Positions 1-10,227 of a stretch of DNA of 64,000 nt are shown here, piece by piece (position 1 is the first letter of the stretch; each line of letters starts with the position of its first letter). The stretch is from Extensimonas vulgaris (GTDB taxonomy: Bacteria; Pseudomonadota; Gammaproteobacteria; Burkholderiales; Burkholderiaceae_C): positions 186,001 to 250,000 of the forward strand of contig NZ_QPJU01000002.1 of assembly GCF_003337425.1 (NCBI RefSeq). Direction: 5' to 3'. Both the position numbers and the translations under genes were made by a program. Under the pieces are notes generated by a model. The model saw nothing but the letters and a program-made list of their open reading frames with translations, did no database searches and had not been told where the DNA came from.

Positions 1-1046
1 GCGAACTCGCGTTGCGCCGCGCCGCGCTGCAGTCCACGGGCGAGGACGACGACGAGGCCCTGCTCAACCTGCTGCGCCGCGCGCACCACGCCGAAACCTT
101 TCGCATCCTCGCGCGCGACGTGGAAGGCCGCATCACCGTGGAGCAGGTGGCCGACGACCTCAGCGCGCTCGCCGACAGCGTGCTGCGCGTCACCTCGGAC
201 TGGTGCTGGAGCCGCCTCAAAAACCGCCACCGCGAGGTGCCGCAGTTCGGCATCATCGGCTACGGCAAGCTCGGCGGCAAAGAACTGGGCTACGGCAGCG
301 ACCTGGACATCGTGTTCGTGTTCGACGACGAGGACGAGCGCGCGCCCGAGGTCTATACCGCCTTCGTGCGCAAGCTCATCAACTGGCTCACCGTCAAAAC
401 CGGCGAGGGCGATCTGTTCGAGATCGACACCGCGCTGCGCCCCAACGGCAACTCGGGCCTGTTGGTCACAAGTTTCAAAGCCTACGCCGACTACCAGCAG
501 CAGCGCGGCAGCAACACCGCCTGGACCTGGGAACACCAGGCCATGACGCGCGCGCGCTTCGTACTCGGCAGCGAAGACCTGCGTGCGCGCTTCGACGCCG
601 TGCGCCGCGCCGTACTCACCGCCCCGCGCGATGCCCAGGCGCTGCGCCAGGAGATCGTCGCCATGCGTGCGCGCGTGCGCGCTGCGCAGCGCGTGCCGGC
701 GGACAAATTCGACGTCAAGCACAGCCCCGGCGGCATGCTCGACGCCGAATTCGCCGTGCAATACCTCGTGCTCGCGCATGCCGCAACCCACGACGAGCTG
801 ATAGACAACGTAGGCAACATCGCTTTGTTGCAACGCGCCGAACACGCCGGCTTGCTGCCCGCGGGCGTCGGGCACGCCGCCGCCGACGCCTACCGTGAAC
901 TGCGCCGCCTGCAGCACCGCGCGCGGCTCGACGAAGCGCCAGCACAGTTCGATCCCGCCGCCGTGCAGGCGCAGCGCGACGCCATCCTCGCGCTGTGGCA
1001 CACGATCTTCGGGCACGATGCTTTGGAAAAAGACCCCAAATCCTGA
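1..1046 (+). CDS. glnE: Glutamine synthetase adenylyltransferase/deadenylase, C-terminal part (partial, 5' end outside window)
   Basis: GlnE adds AMP to, and removes it from, glutamine synthetase in response to PII, so it sets nitrogen assimilation. The frame is open to the left window edge; about 348 residues of a protein usually near 900 are present, so this is the C-terminal third. The second nucleotidyltransferase domain is clear: GYGKLGGKELGYGSDLDIVF carries the Gly-Gly and Asp-x-Asp metal-binding motif. It is followed by EIDTALRPNGNSGLL and, later, by the helical segment with HSPGGMLDAEFAVQYL, both typical of GlnE. The stop is TGA at 1044-1046. The ATG at position 12 is internal and not a real start. 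The adenylylating activity is expected in this C-terminal domain; the deadenylase domain is outside the window. Confidence 0.96.
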   Translation, partial: ELALRRAALQSTGEDDDEALLNLLRRAHHAETFRILARDVEGRITVEQVADDLSALADSVLRVTSDWCWSRLKNRHREVPQFGIIGYGKLGGKELGYGSDLDIVFVFDDEDERAPEVYTAFVRKLINWLTVKTGEGDLFEIDTALRPNGNSGLLVTSFKAYADYQQQRGSNTAWTWEHQAMTRARFVLGSEDLRARFDAVRRAVLTAPRDAQALRQEIVAMRARVRAAQRVPADKFDVKHSPGGMLDAEFAVQYLVLAHAATHDELIDNVGNIALLQRAEHAGLLPAGVGHAAADAYRELRRLQHRARLDEAPAQFDPAAVQAQRDAILALWHTIFGHDALEKDPKS

Positions 1047-1106
1047 GCTTTATTGCGCACCAGCCCAATCAAAATGAGCGCATGATGCTACGAAAACTGC
1101 TTATTT

Positions 1107-1139
1107 CCAGTCGCTCCTGCGCCGGGCAGGAGCGACTGG
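1107..1139. repeat. Perfect 14-bp hairpin between glnE and the next gene
   Basis: CCAGTCGCTCCTGC and its exact reverse complement are separated by a 5-base loop. No T-run follows on either strand, so it is not a standard intrinsic terminator. It sits 60 bp after the glnE stop and 19 bp before the next start. It could be a transcript-end or stability hairpin or a small palindromic repeat. Only one copy was noticed in this window. Confidence 0.6.
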
Positions 1140-1158
1140 TACGGCATCGTCCAGCGTC

Positions 1159-2361
1159 ATGAATCTTTTGCCCATCGATCCCACGGCGATCCCCGTCGGC
1201 CGTCCTTTGCCGTTTACTTTGTACGGCCCGAAGGGCGTTTTGCTCGCGAGCAAAGGCTATGTGATCGCGGACAAAGAAGAATTACAGCGCGTGCTCAAGC
1301 TCAATCCGGCCATCTTCATCGATACCGACGAGACCCAAGAGGTGCAGCGAGCCTATTTGCGGCACCTCCAGAAAATGGTTTTTTCGTCCGAACCTCTCGG
1401 GAAGATCACCGCGACCCCGCTGCGTCCGGAGGACTTGCAAAGCCCCGCACGTCCAAGCGAGGAAAAAATCGATTGGCTGGACTTGCAACTGCGCGCCACC
1501 CAATTGCTGCGCACCCCGCAAGTCCACGATTTTGCCGAGCGTTTTCAGGAGTTGCACGCCATTGTGGTGCGCAGCTGCATTACGCAGCCCGATGCGACTT
1601 TGTTTGCATTGGTGTATCTCTCGGCGCAGGAAACCGCGATGTACAGCGCAACCCATGCGCTGCTCGTCGCCAGTATTTGCATGATCGTCGCGCGGGAGGT
1701 GTTGCGCTGGCCCGATGCGCGCATGTTGCAAGTGGGCCGCGCAGCGCTCAGCATGAACATCGCGATGACCGGCCTGCAAGACCAGTTGGCGCGCCAGAGC
1801 GAGCCGCTCAGCGCCGCCCAGATCGCCGCCATCGCCGAGCACTCTGTGCGGTCTGCGGCCCTGCTGCGCCAGCTCGGCGTAGCCGACCCGGTCTGGCTCG
1901 AAGCGGTGCGCTGTCACCACCAGCGCTTCGAGGGGCCGTGGGAGCAAACGCCTGAAGCTCAGCAGCTCGCGCGACTGATCCAGCGCGCTGATCAATTTGC
2001 AGCGCGCATCGCGCCGCGTGCCACCCGCGCCCCTATGGACGTGGCGGCCGCAATGCGCGCGAGCTATTTCGATGAGGCACGCCAACCCGATGCCATAGGC
2101 GCCACCATCATCAAGGCACTGGGCATCTATCCGCCGGGAACCTTCGTGCGCCTGGCGAGCGCAGACGTGGCCGTCGTGCTGCGGCGCGGCACGACGGCCG
2201 GCACTCCGCGCGTGGCGGTCGTGCTCAAGCGCGATGGGCTCCCCCCGGGCGAGCCCATCCCCCGTGACACGTCTCAGCCCGAATGGCGCATCGTATCCGC
2301 CGTACCCCAAAAAGACGTACGGATCATCACTCCGTTGGATCGCTTGCTCTCATTGATATAG
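1159..2361 (+). CDS. Degenerate HD-GYP domain protein (probably catalytically inactive)
   Basis: This 400-residue soluble protein has the shape of betaproteobacterial HD-GYP proteins: an N-terminal domain of about 120 residues (PFTLYGPKGVLLASKG) followed by an HD-GYP-like helical domain ending in KALGIYPPGTFVRLASADVA, which closely matches the usual end of HD-GYP domains. HD-GYP enzymes hydrolyse cyclic di-GMP using metal-binding His and Asp residues. Here the place of the HD motif (usual LLHDIGK) reads ALSMNIAMTG, and the GYP loop is lost (HHQRFEGPWEQ, where HHExxDGxGYP is expected). The first His (ATHALLVAS) and the HH pair remain. I infer a non-catalytic, perhaps c-di-GMP-sensing or protein-binding, role. 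The start is the ATG at 1159; no strong ribosome binding site is visible. Confidence 0.75.
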   Translation: MNLLPIDPTAIPVGRPLPFTLYGPKGVLLASKGYVIADKEELQRVLKLNPAIFIDTDETQEVQRAYLRHLQKMVFSSEPLGKITATPLRPEDLQSPARPSEEKIDWLDLQLRATQLLRTPQVHDFAERFQELHAIVVRSCITQPDATLFALVYLSAQETAMYSATHALLVASICMIVAREVLRWPDARMLQVGRAALSMNIAMTGLQDQLARQSEPLSAAQIAAIAEHSVRSAALLRQLGVADPVWLEAVRCHHQRFEGPWEQTPEAQQLARLIQRADQFAARIAPRATRAPMDVAAAMRASYFDEARQPDAIGATIIKALGIYPPGTFVRLASADVAVVLRRGTTAGTPRVAVVLKRDGLPPGEPIPRDTSQPEWRIVSAVPQKDVRIITPLDRLLSLI

Positions 2362-2846
2362 CCGCAGGGACATTCAGGAAAACCACGCCTGTCTTGACGA
2401 CAACCACAACTGCACAAAAAGTTACATTTCTTTGCGCAGAGCAAAGAAACTCTGCGCAAGGCAGAATCCTCTATCTTCTACGATATTCAGCAATGGAACG
2501 GTTTTTGGTGCCGAGACCAAGAGCCTGTTCTGATGATTTTTGATGTTGCGAAGCCTTTCAGTGCGCCACGCACTGGATGAACCTCCTGGGGTGTCCTCCT
2601 CCCTCCCTCTCTTGTTTGCTCTAGGACGCTTCGCAACTTTTTTATTCACTCGCGCTTTTCGCTAAGCGCACGACCGTCTGACGGTCATTTTGGCCCCCGC
2701 AAAGAGCCCCGTCATTGCGAACCCCGCCGGGGCGCGGCAATCCAGTCCTGTCCATTGCGGTGTGTGCAGGCGCTGTTGCCAAAGCCCCATGCATTGCCCT
2801 GGGCCTTAGTCCCTCGCTATGACGGGGAACGTTCAGCGGGTGTCCT
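2362..2846. other. Gene-poor intergenic stretch with hairpins and repeat fragments
   Basis: I see no convincing gene here; short open frames lack family features and ribosome sites. It holds a 9-bp perfect hairpin at 2427-2449 (TTTCTTTGC, loop GCAGA, GCAAAGAAA), a C/T-rich tract near 2590-2620 and, from about 2685, repeat material shared with 20116-20760 (see separate entries). It separates two genes that point towards each other (plus-strand gene ending at 2361, minus-strand FUSC gene ending at 2847), so terminators are expected, but none with a clear T-run was found. Confidence 0.6.
2685..2758 (-). repeat. GTCATTGCGA...GGCAATCC-type repeat
   Basis: The sequence GTCATTGCGAACCCCGCCGG followed by GGCGCGGCAATCC and TGTCCATTGC recurs in inverted orientation at 20119-20166 and 20512-20559 (GCAATGGAC...GGATTGCCGCGCCC...GGGGCTCGCAA). 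The flanking part, GACGGTCATTTTGGCCCCCG with GCAAAGAGCCC, also has an inverted relative near 20728-20760. It is non-coding and partly palindromic. Its function is unknown; it resembles dispersed extragenic palindromes. Confidence 0.65.
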
Positions 2847-4925
2847 TCAAACAGGCGCGCTGTCGCTCGCTTCCGGCGGCACGCCGGGGATCGGCAGTTT
2901 CTCGCCTTCCACATTGCCTTGCAAAGGCTGCCGTGCAAACAGGCCCTGGCGCAGGCCGATCAAACCCAGCAGGGCTTCATCGCGCGCACTGCCAGGCGGC
3001 AAGGTGCGCAAGCGCGACAGCGACGCTTCGAGCGCGAGCCGCAGTTCTTCAGGCGGCGGCAGTGGTCGTCCGGCGCGCTGGAGGTTGCGGTAGTGCGCAG
3101 CAATCATGCCCAACAGGCGGTTCAGCGCGGCGCGGTTGACCTCTGGCAGATCATTGCGCGCGCGGCGCAGGTTGAGGATGTTGAGCCCCTGCCGGATTTC
3201 GCCGAGCAAATCCACGCCGGCGACGTCCTCTCCGGGCTGCAGCGACGCCAGCCGTGGTGCTAGCAGGCCGAGCAGGTCGAGCATGCGGATCATGAAGCGT
3301 TCACGGTTTTGCGTGCCGCTGCCTTCCGCTGCCTCGGCCAGCAGGCCCCAGCCCTGGCGCACCAGGCGCTGCGCACTCCATTCGGCGCCGATCGAGCGAA
3401 ACAGCCGCGTCACCACGAGCGCGAACAGCATGCCGATCACGGTGGACAGCGATGAATTCACATAGCGCGTGAAGTCGGCCTCGTAGCGGTTCTGGATCGC
3501 AAGCAGCGTGGCGAAATTCGTCACCAGCACCATGCCCGGCAAAAACAGCGTGGGGCGCAGCGCCATCAGGCCCGCAGGCAAAAGCACTGTCGCCACCACC
3601 AGCACCAGCGGCACGAAGTCATGGATCGCGGGCAGGATGCCGAACAGGTACACACCTGCCACGAGCGTCGCGATCACGATCCAGTTGAGGAACAGCACGA
3701 TGCTCGGCGCCGGGTCGTCCTGCGCGGCAAAGAACGCCGCGGCAACGCCGGCCATCATCGCACCCGAGGCACCATCGGGCCAGCCCAGCGCGAGCCAGAG
3801 CAGACAGTACGAAAACATGGTCGCGCCCGCGGCCAGGGCGGAAAAGCTCACCATGCTCCAATCGATGTGGCGGTTGCCGATGTGCACGAGGCGCCGCAGG
3901 TTGAGGCCGAATGCCGGCGCGGGCGGTGGCGCGCCTTCGATGATGGCTTGCTGCAGGTGACGGCAGTCGTACCAGAGCTCGGCGAGTTCCGCCAGGCGCA
4001 GCAGCAGGCTGTTGCGCAACAGCGCCGCGCTGTCGGGGTCGAGCGGCGTGCGCAGGCCATCGATGCGTGTGCGCCATGCGTCCAGGCTGGCCTGTGTGGG
4101 TGGCGCTTCCTGCTCGATCCAGCTGCGCAGATCTGCGAGCAGCCGCTGCAGTTCGGCGTCTTCACTGGCAGCGGCGCCGAGCTCGTCGAGCCGGGCCTCG
4201 ACCGCGGCCAGCACGGGCAGCATGCCGAGCAGGCGCGCACGCAGCTCGGCGAGCCAGTCGCCCAGGGCGCGGTGGCGCGGATCGTCGCGCCGCGTAAAAG
4301 GGATCACCAGGTCCAGCTGCGACAAGTCCATCGCAAGGCGTCGCCGCAGCTCGCCGGGGCTGCCGTGGTGCGCGAGCACCTGTGCGCACCACGAGCGCGC
4401 ATCTCGCATCAAGGCCTGCATGCGCGGCAGGAGCTGCGTCTTGATCGAAACAGGAAACACCACCGCGCCGATCACCACCGCGCACAGGCTGCCCAGCACG
4501 ATTTCCTCGCTGCGCGCGAGGGCGGTGTCGAAGATCGTGTCCGGCTGCATCGCCGCGGGAAACCCGACGAAGGCAGCCGTGTAGCCGGCCAGCATGAAGA
4601 TGTACGAGGACGGCCCACGGTGCAGCAGCGAAACGAACATGCAGCCCGCTAGCCACAATGAGAGCGCCAGGCTCAGCACCTCGGGCACGTGGAGCAAATT
4701 GGGCACGAGCACGATCACGGCCGAAGATCCGAGCAAGGTGCCCAGAATGCGGTAAATCCCGCGCGAATTGGTGCCGCCGAGCACCGGCTGCATCACGATG
4801 TAAGCAGTGGCCATGGCCCAGTAGGGCCGCGGCAGGTCGGCGGCCAGGGCGATGTAGAGCGCGATGATGGAGGCGAGAAATGACTTGGCCGAATGCAGCC
4901 ACGCCTGGCGATCGAGCAGCAGCAT
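2847..4925 (-). CDS. FUSC-family membrane transporter (AaeB-like efflux pump component)
   Basis: The 692-residue protein has the two-fold layout of FUSC/AaeB proteins: a membrane block near residues 10-170, a soluble segment of about 170 residues rich in helices, a second membrane block at about 370-510 (FLNWIVIATLVAGVYLFGIL and similar segments), and a C-terminal soluble region. Members export aromatic carboxylic acids and related toxic metabolites across the inner membrane. It is the last gene of a minus-strand operon with a DUF1656 protein, a HlyD-type adaptor and a NodT-type outer-membrane factor, the standard set for a tripartite AaeAB-like pump. The gap to the preceding gene is 18 bp. 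The substrate cannot be read from sequence. No LysR-type regulator gene is adjacent. Confidence 0.88.
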   Translation of the reverse strand: MLLLDRQAWLHSAKSFLASIIALYIALAADLPRPYWAMATAYIVMQPVLGGTNSRGIYRILGTLLGSSAVIVLVPNLLHVPEVLSLALSLWLAGCMFVSLLHRGPSSYIFMLAGYTAAFVGFPAAMQPDTIFDTALARSEEIVLGSLCAVVIGAVVFPVSIKTQLLPRMQALMRDARSWCAQVLAHHGSPGELRRRLAMDLSQLDLVIPFTRRDDPRHRALGDWLAELRARLLGMLPVLAAVEARLDELGAAASEDAELQRLLADLRSWIEQEAPPTQASLDAWRTRIDGLRTPLDPDSAALLRNSLLLRLAELAELWYDCRHLQQAIIEGAPPPAPAFGLNLRRLVHIGNRHIDWSMVSFSALAAGATMFSYCLLWLALGWPDGASGAMMAGVAAAFFAAQDDPAPSIVLFLNWIVIATLVAGVYLFGILPAIHDFVPLVLVVATVLLPAGLMALRPTLFLPGMVLVTNFATLLAIQNRYEADFTRYVNSSLSTVIGMLFALVVTRLFRSIGAEWSAQRLVRQGWGLLAEAAEGSGTQNRERFMIRMLDLLGLLAPRLASLQPGEDVAGVDLLGEIRQGLNILNLRRARNDLPEVNRAALNRLLGMIAAHYRNLQRAGRPLPPPEELRLALEASLSRLRTLPPGSARDEALLGLIGLRQGLFARQPLQGNVEGEKLPIPGVPPEASDSAPV

Positions 4926-4943
4926 GCCTTGGGCCTCGCGCTT

Positions 4944-6407
4944 TCAGTGCGCCGCACCCGCGGACGTAGCCGCGGCTTGATCGGCCCAGCCGCCACCGAG
5001 CGCGAGGAACAGACGGATCTGGTCTTTCGAGACCTGCGCCTCGGCCGCCGCGAGGCTGGCTTCGGTCGAAGCCAGGGTGCGCTCGGCGTCCAGGCTCGCA
5101 AGGTAGGGTACGCGGCCCCCTTGGTAGAGGCGGCGCATGTCGGCGGCGGCGACCTCGGCGCGGTCGCGCGCCTCGCGCAGGGCCGCGACGTGGCGCAGGT
5201 CTTCGGCGTAGCTGCTCAAAATGGTCTGGGTTTCGCGCAGGGCCTGCAGCACGACGCGATCGAACTCGGCCAGCATCATGTCGGCACGCGCCGACGCGCC
5301 GCGCACCCGCGCCCGCGCACCGCGGCCCGGGATGGACCAGCTGAGCAATGGCCCGAAGGTGAACTGCTGCGTGACTTTCTTGCCGAAGTCGTCGAGCAGG
5401 CCGTTCGCACCGATCGAGCCACCGATGAACACGTCGGGGTACATCTCGGCAGTGGCCACGCCGATCTCGGCCGTGGCGGCTGCGAGTTCGCGCTCGACCT
5501 GGCGCACGTCGGGGCGCCGGCGCAGCAAGGCGGCACCATCACCGACTGGGATGGGTTGCTTGAGCTCGGGCGCCTCGGCGCAGTCCAGGGCCTCGGCGGG
5601 TACCTGGTCGGGCGTGCGGCCCAGCAGCTCGGCCAGCTCGTAGGCGGCGGCCTGCTTGCGCGCCTGCAGCAGCGGCAATGCCGCTTGCAGGGTTGCCACC
5701 TGGGTTTCGGCGCGCTTCACCGCCGTCACGGTGCCGCGGCCGCTCGCGTGCAGCCGCGCGGCAACTTGGCGGCTGGCCTGCTGCAGCTCGAGCGAATGCC
5801 GGGCCACGGCGAGTTCATGGTTGCCGTGGCAAATCTCGGCGTAGGCGCCGACCACGGCGGCAGCGACGCTGATGCGTGCCAGGTCGCTGGCCGCCTGCAC
5901 AGCCTCGGCGTCGGCGCTCGCGGCTTCCACGGCGCGCCGAATCTTGCCGAACAGGTCGAGCTGGTAGGACACGGACAGACTTGCGTTCGCAAAATTGGCC
6001 ACGGGCAGCACTTCGGGCTGCAGCAGCGACTCGGCGGAGATGCGGCCCCGCACCGCGGCGGCCTCGACGTTGCCGTTCACACCGCCGAGTGCGAGCACTT
6101 GCGTGTAGCGTGCCTGCGCCTGCGCAAGGCGTGCCGCAGCCACTTTCAGCTCGACGTTGCCTTGCAGCGCCTGCTCGACCAGCGCATCGAGCCGTGCGTC
6201 GTCGTAGAGCTTCCACCAGCGCCCCGCGACGGCCGCGTGCGCCGCATCCACGGCGCTGGAGCCGCGCGCGTCCAGCGCCACGGGCTGCTGCTGCGTCTGG
6301 GCAAAGCGCGAATCCTTGGGCAGCGCATAGTCGGGCCCCACGGTCGTGCACGCCGCCACACCGGCAAGCACCAGCGCCAGCACACCCCCTTGCAGCAAGC
6401 GTTTCAT
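4944..6407 (-). CDS. NodT-family outer-membrane efflux lipoprotein
   Basis: The outer-membrane channel of the tripartite pump. It has 487 residues, the normal length for this family. The N-terminus is a lipoprotein signal, with the lipobox VAAC and the lipidated Cys at residue 20, followed by TTVGPDYALP, a typical NodT start. Two TolC-like repeats follow, with helical segments such as AAARLAQAQARYTQVLAL and WSIPGRGARARVRGASARAD. The start codon overlaps the stop of the adaptor gene by 4 bp (ATGA at 6404-6407), indicating translational coupling. It should carry substrate from the HlyD adaptor to the outside. Confidence 0.9.
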   Translation of the reverse strand: MKRLLQGGVLALVLAGVAACTTVGPDYALPKDSRFAQTQQQPVALDARGSSAVDAAHAAVAGRWWKLYDDARLDALVEQALQGNVELKVAAARLAQAQARYTQVLALGGVNGNVEAAAVRGRISAESLLQPEVLPVANFANASLSVSYQLDLFGKIRRAVEAASADAEAVQAASDLARISVAAAVVGAYAEICHGNHELAVARHSLELQQASRQVAARLHASGRGTVTAVKRAETQVATLQAALPLLQARKQAAAYELAELLGRTPDQVPAEALDCAEAPELKQPIPVGDGAALLRRRPDVRQVERELAAATAEIGVATAEMYPDVFIGGSIGANGLLDDFGKKVTQQFTFGPLLSWSIPGRGARARVRGASARADMMLAEFDRVVLQALRETQTILSSYAEDLRHVAALREARDRAEVAAADMRRLYQGGRVPYLASLDAERTLASTEASLAAAEAQVSKDQIRLFLALGGGWADQAAATSAGAAH

Positions 6408-7402
6408 GATGCGTGCGCGGAAGATGCCGGGGCTGTGGGTGCCGCGGGCTGGGATTCTGCTTTGCCCGCCTCAATGCTCACGGTGGCCGTACGGCCCGCG
6501 ATCAGGTGCATGCCCTGCGGCACCGCATCTATGCTGATGCGCACGGGCACGCGCTGCGCAAGCCGCACCCAGTCGAACGCCGGTTGCACGTTGGGCAGCA
6601 GCGTCGCGCCGTCGCTGCGAAAGCGGTCTTCGATGCCCACGGCGATGCTTTGCACATGACCGTGCAGCACGCCGGGCTCGCCCATGATGTGGATGTCCAC
6701 GGGATCGCCTTCATGAATGCCACGCAGGCGCGTTTCCTCGAAGTAGCCGTCGATACGGAACGAGCCCGTGTCGAGCACGGCGAATACCGCCTTGCCGGCC
6801 GTCACGTAGTCGCCCACGCGCACCGTGCGGTCGCTCGCGCGGCCATCGACGGGGCTGCGCACCACCGTGCGCTCGAGGTTCAAGCGTGCGAGGTCGAGCG
6901 CCGCCTGCGCCGTGGCGACGCTGGCCTCGGCGGCGGCGATGTTGGCTTTGGCGGCTTCGACGCCGGCATGGGCTTTGTCGAGATTGGCGCGGCGCGCCTC
7001 GATCTCTTCGGTGGCGACGAGGTCTTTGAGACTGCGGTCGCGCTGTGCTTCGCGCTGCAATTGCTGCTCGGATGCCAGACTTTGCGCGAGGTTCGCCTTG
7101 TGCTGCGCGAGGCTCGCCTTGCTTTGCGCGAGAGCCGCCTGTGCCTGCTCGAGCGCGATCTTGTAGCGCGCTTGATCGACCACGAACAGCACGTCGCCAC
7201 GGCGCACGGCGGCGTTGTCGCGCACGCGCACGTCGGACACCAGTCCCGAGACGTCAGGCGCGATTTGCACTACCTCGGCGCCGATGTGCGCATCGCGCGT
7301 CCACGGGTCGCGCATGTAATAACGCCACAAGTGCTGCAGCACGAGCAAGGCCGCGATGGTGACCGCGAGCGTCACCACGATGGAAATGATCCTGCGCGCC
7401 AT
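6404..7402 (-). CDS. HlyD-family periplasmic adaptor (AaeA/EmrA-like)
   Basis: Membrane fusion protein of 332 residues linking the FUSC pump to the outer-membrane factor. One transmembrane helix lies near residues 5-27 (ISIVVTLAVTIAALLVLQHL). A lipoyl-like half motif follows (IAPDVSGLVSDVRVRDNAAV), then a long Ala/Gln-rich coiled coil (about residues 80-165), the second half motif (TVVRSPVDGRASDRTVRVGD) and a beta-barrel domain. The stop overlaps the NodT start by 4 bp and the start is 3 bp after the DUF1656 stop, so all four genes probably form one transcript. The Ala/Pro-rich tail after residue 315 is likely disordered. Confidence 0.9.
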   Translation of the reverse strand: MARRIISIVVTLAVTIAALLVLQHLWRYYMRDPWTRDAHIGAEVVQIAPDVSGLVSDVRVRDNAAVRRGDVLFVVDQARYKIALEQAQAALAQSKASLAQHKANLAQSLASEQQLQREAQRDRSLKDLVATEEIEARRANLDKAHAGVEAAKANIAAAEASVATAQAALDLARLNLERTVVRSPVDGRASDRTVRVGDYVTAGKAVFAVLDTGSFRIDGYFEETRLRGIHEGDPVDIHIMGEPGVLHGHVQSIAVGIEDRFRSDGATLLPNVQPAFDWVRLAQRVPVRISIDAVPQGMHLIAGRTATVSIEAGKAESQPAAPTAPASSAHAS

Positions 7403-7405
7403 GGC

Positions 7406-7615
7406 TCAGGCCGCCCAGGTGCGCACGAGCGCAAACAAGGCGCCGAGTACCAGCACGTACAGGGCCAGATCGAACAATGGCGGGTGCCAGACGTAGCGGT
7501 ACACCTGAGTGCGCAGCAGCACCAGGCGCACGCCGTTGTGCAGCAGATAAGCAAGCAGCATCAGCCCCACGAGGGTGGGGATGAAGACGCCATAGAGGCT
7601 GAACTCTCCGTACAT
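7406..7615 (-). CDS. DUF1656 small inner-membrane protein of the efflux operon
   Basis: A 69-residue protein starting MYGEFSLYGVFIPTLV, the characteristic start of DUF1656 (AaeX-like) proteins, with two hydrophobic helices (about residues 8-26 and 46-65). The start at 7615 was chosen over a TTG 33 bp upstream because family members begin with this motif. It is the first gene of the FUSC/HlyD/NodT operon, the usual position of DUF1656. Its molecular role is unknown; it is thought to be an accessory subunit of AaeAB-like pumps. Confidence 0.85.
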   Translation of the reverse strand: MYGEFSLYGVFIPTLVGLMLLAYLLHNGVRLVLLRTQVYRYVWHPPLFDLALYVLVLGALFALVRTWAA

Positions 7616-7664
7616 GGTTTGTCTCGCGTTATGAGTCGTTGTAAGCAAAACCCATTGATTCTAG

Positions 7665-7822
7665 TGTAGTGTTCGACGCTATCTGCGACATAAAACCGCG
7701 TCTTTTCGGCCCGGGCCGCGTTGCAAATCCTCGCGATACCACCCGGTATCGCTGCGGTTTGCGCCTTGCCCAGACCAAAAATCCATCGGTTTTATTTGTC
7801 GCATCAAGCATCGAACACTACA
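7665..7822. mobile_element. P2 palindromic miniature element, copy 1 (158 bp)
   Basis: The termini are inverted repeats (TGTAGTGTTCGACGCT and AGCATCGAACACTACA, one mismatch in 16). Both sides are flanked by CTAG (7661-7664 and 7823-7826), which looks like a 4-bp target duplication. The interior contains the hairpin GCGATACC-ACC-CGGTATCGC and further matched arms (AAACCGC/GCGGTTT). A second copy of identical length lies at 20564-20721. No protein is encoded. Directly after the right CTAG, TGCAGTGTTC (7827-7836) repeats the terminal sequence of the other copy, suggesting a remnant of a second insertion. I infer a non-autonomous, MITE-like element. Confidence 0.8.
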
Positions 7823-7950
7823 CTAGTGCAGTGTTCAACCCAGATTGTTCATTGGGACGCGGGATGATGGCGAGGCGGCTGGCGTGGCAGTTTGGTCGCG
7901 GGCGAGAAGTCCGTGGCCGGTGCCATGGACGCCGAGGCGTACGCACAGGC

Positions 7951-7979
7951 GTACGCAAAAATCCGCAGCCGCCTATACT
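7951..7979 (+). promoter_or_regulatory. Possible promoter of the thiC transcript
   Basis: TATACT at 7974-7979 is a fair -10 box and lies about 6-10 bp before the 5' end expected for the TPP riboswitch, which fits a transcript starting near 7986. The matching -35 position (GTACGC at about 7951) is weak, so the promoter is called mainly by position. Confidence 0.4.
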
Positions 7980-7984
7980 TGTCC

Positions 7985-10039
<2,055 letters not shown>

Positions 10040-10200
10040 GAGCCTGTCGGACTTTGGGCGTCGAAAGCGAGAAGGTGCCCCAGCGAGGCCAGTTTTTGCC
10101 GGATTCGCCGCCCCATAGCGGGACTATGGGGCAAGAAGACGGTAAAAAATGGGCTGCTGCGGCGCATTCGCAGCCGACGATTCCAAAGTCCGACAGGCTG
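10040..10200. mobile_element. P1 palindromic miniature element, copy A (161 bp)
   Basis: The ends GAGCCTGTCGGACTTTGG and CCAAAGTCCGACAGGCTG are near-perfect inverted repeats. CTAG flanks both sides (10036-10039, which includes the thiC stop, and 10201-10204), as expected of a 4-bp target duplication. The centre has the hairpin GCCCCATAG-CGGGA-CTATGGGGC. Copies of the same 161-bp length lie at 12049-12209 and 34094-34254. The minus-strand chemoreceptor gene ends 23 bp further on, so the element may also serve as a bidirectional 3' hairpin between the two genes that point towards each other. Confidence 0.85.
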
Positions 10201-10227
10201 CTAGGGCTGAGTTTTACCGCGCGGCCT

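Noticed and set aside
2362-2846. Small open frames considered as genes
   Set aside because: No ribosome sites, no recognisable families, and overlap with repeat DNA.
4893-6659. 588-codon plus-strand frame opposite the NodT gene
   Set aside because: Antisense shadow; the minus-strand protein has a lipobox and TolC-like repeats.
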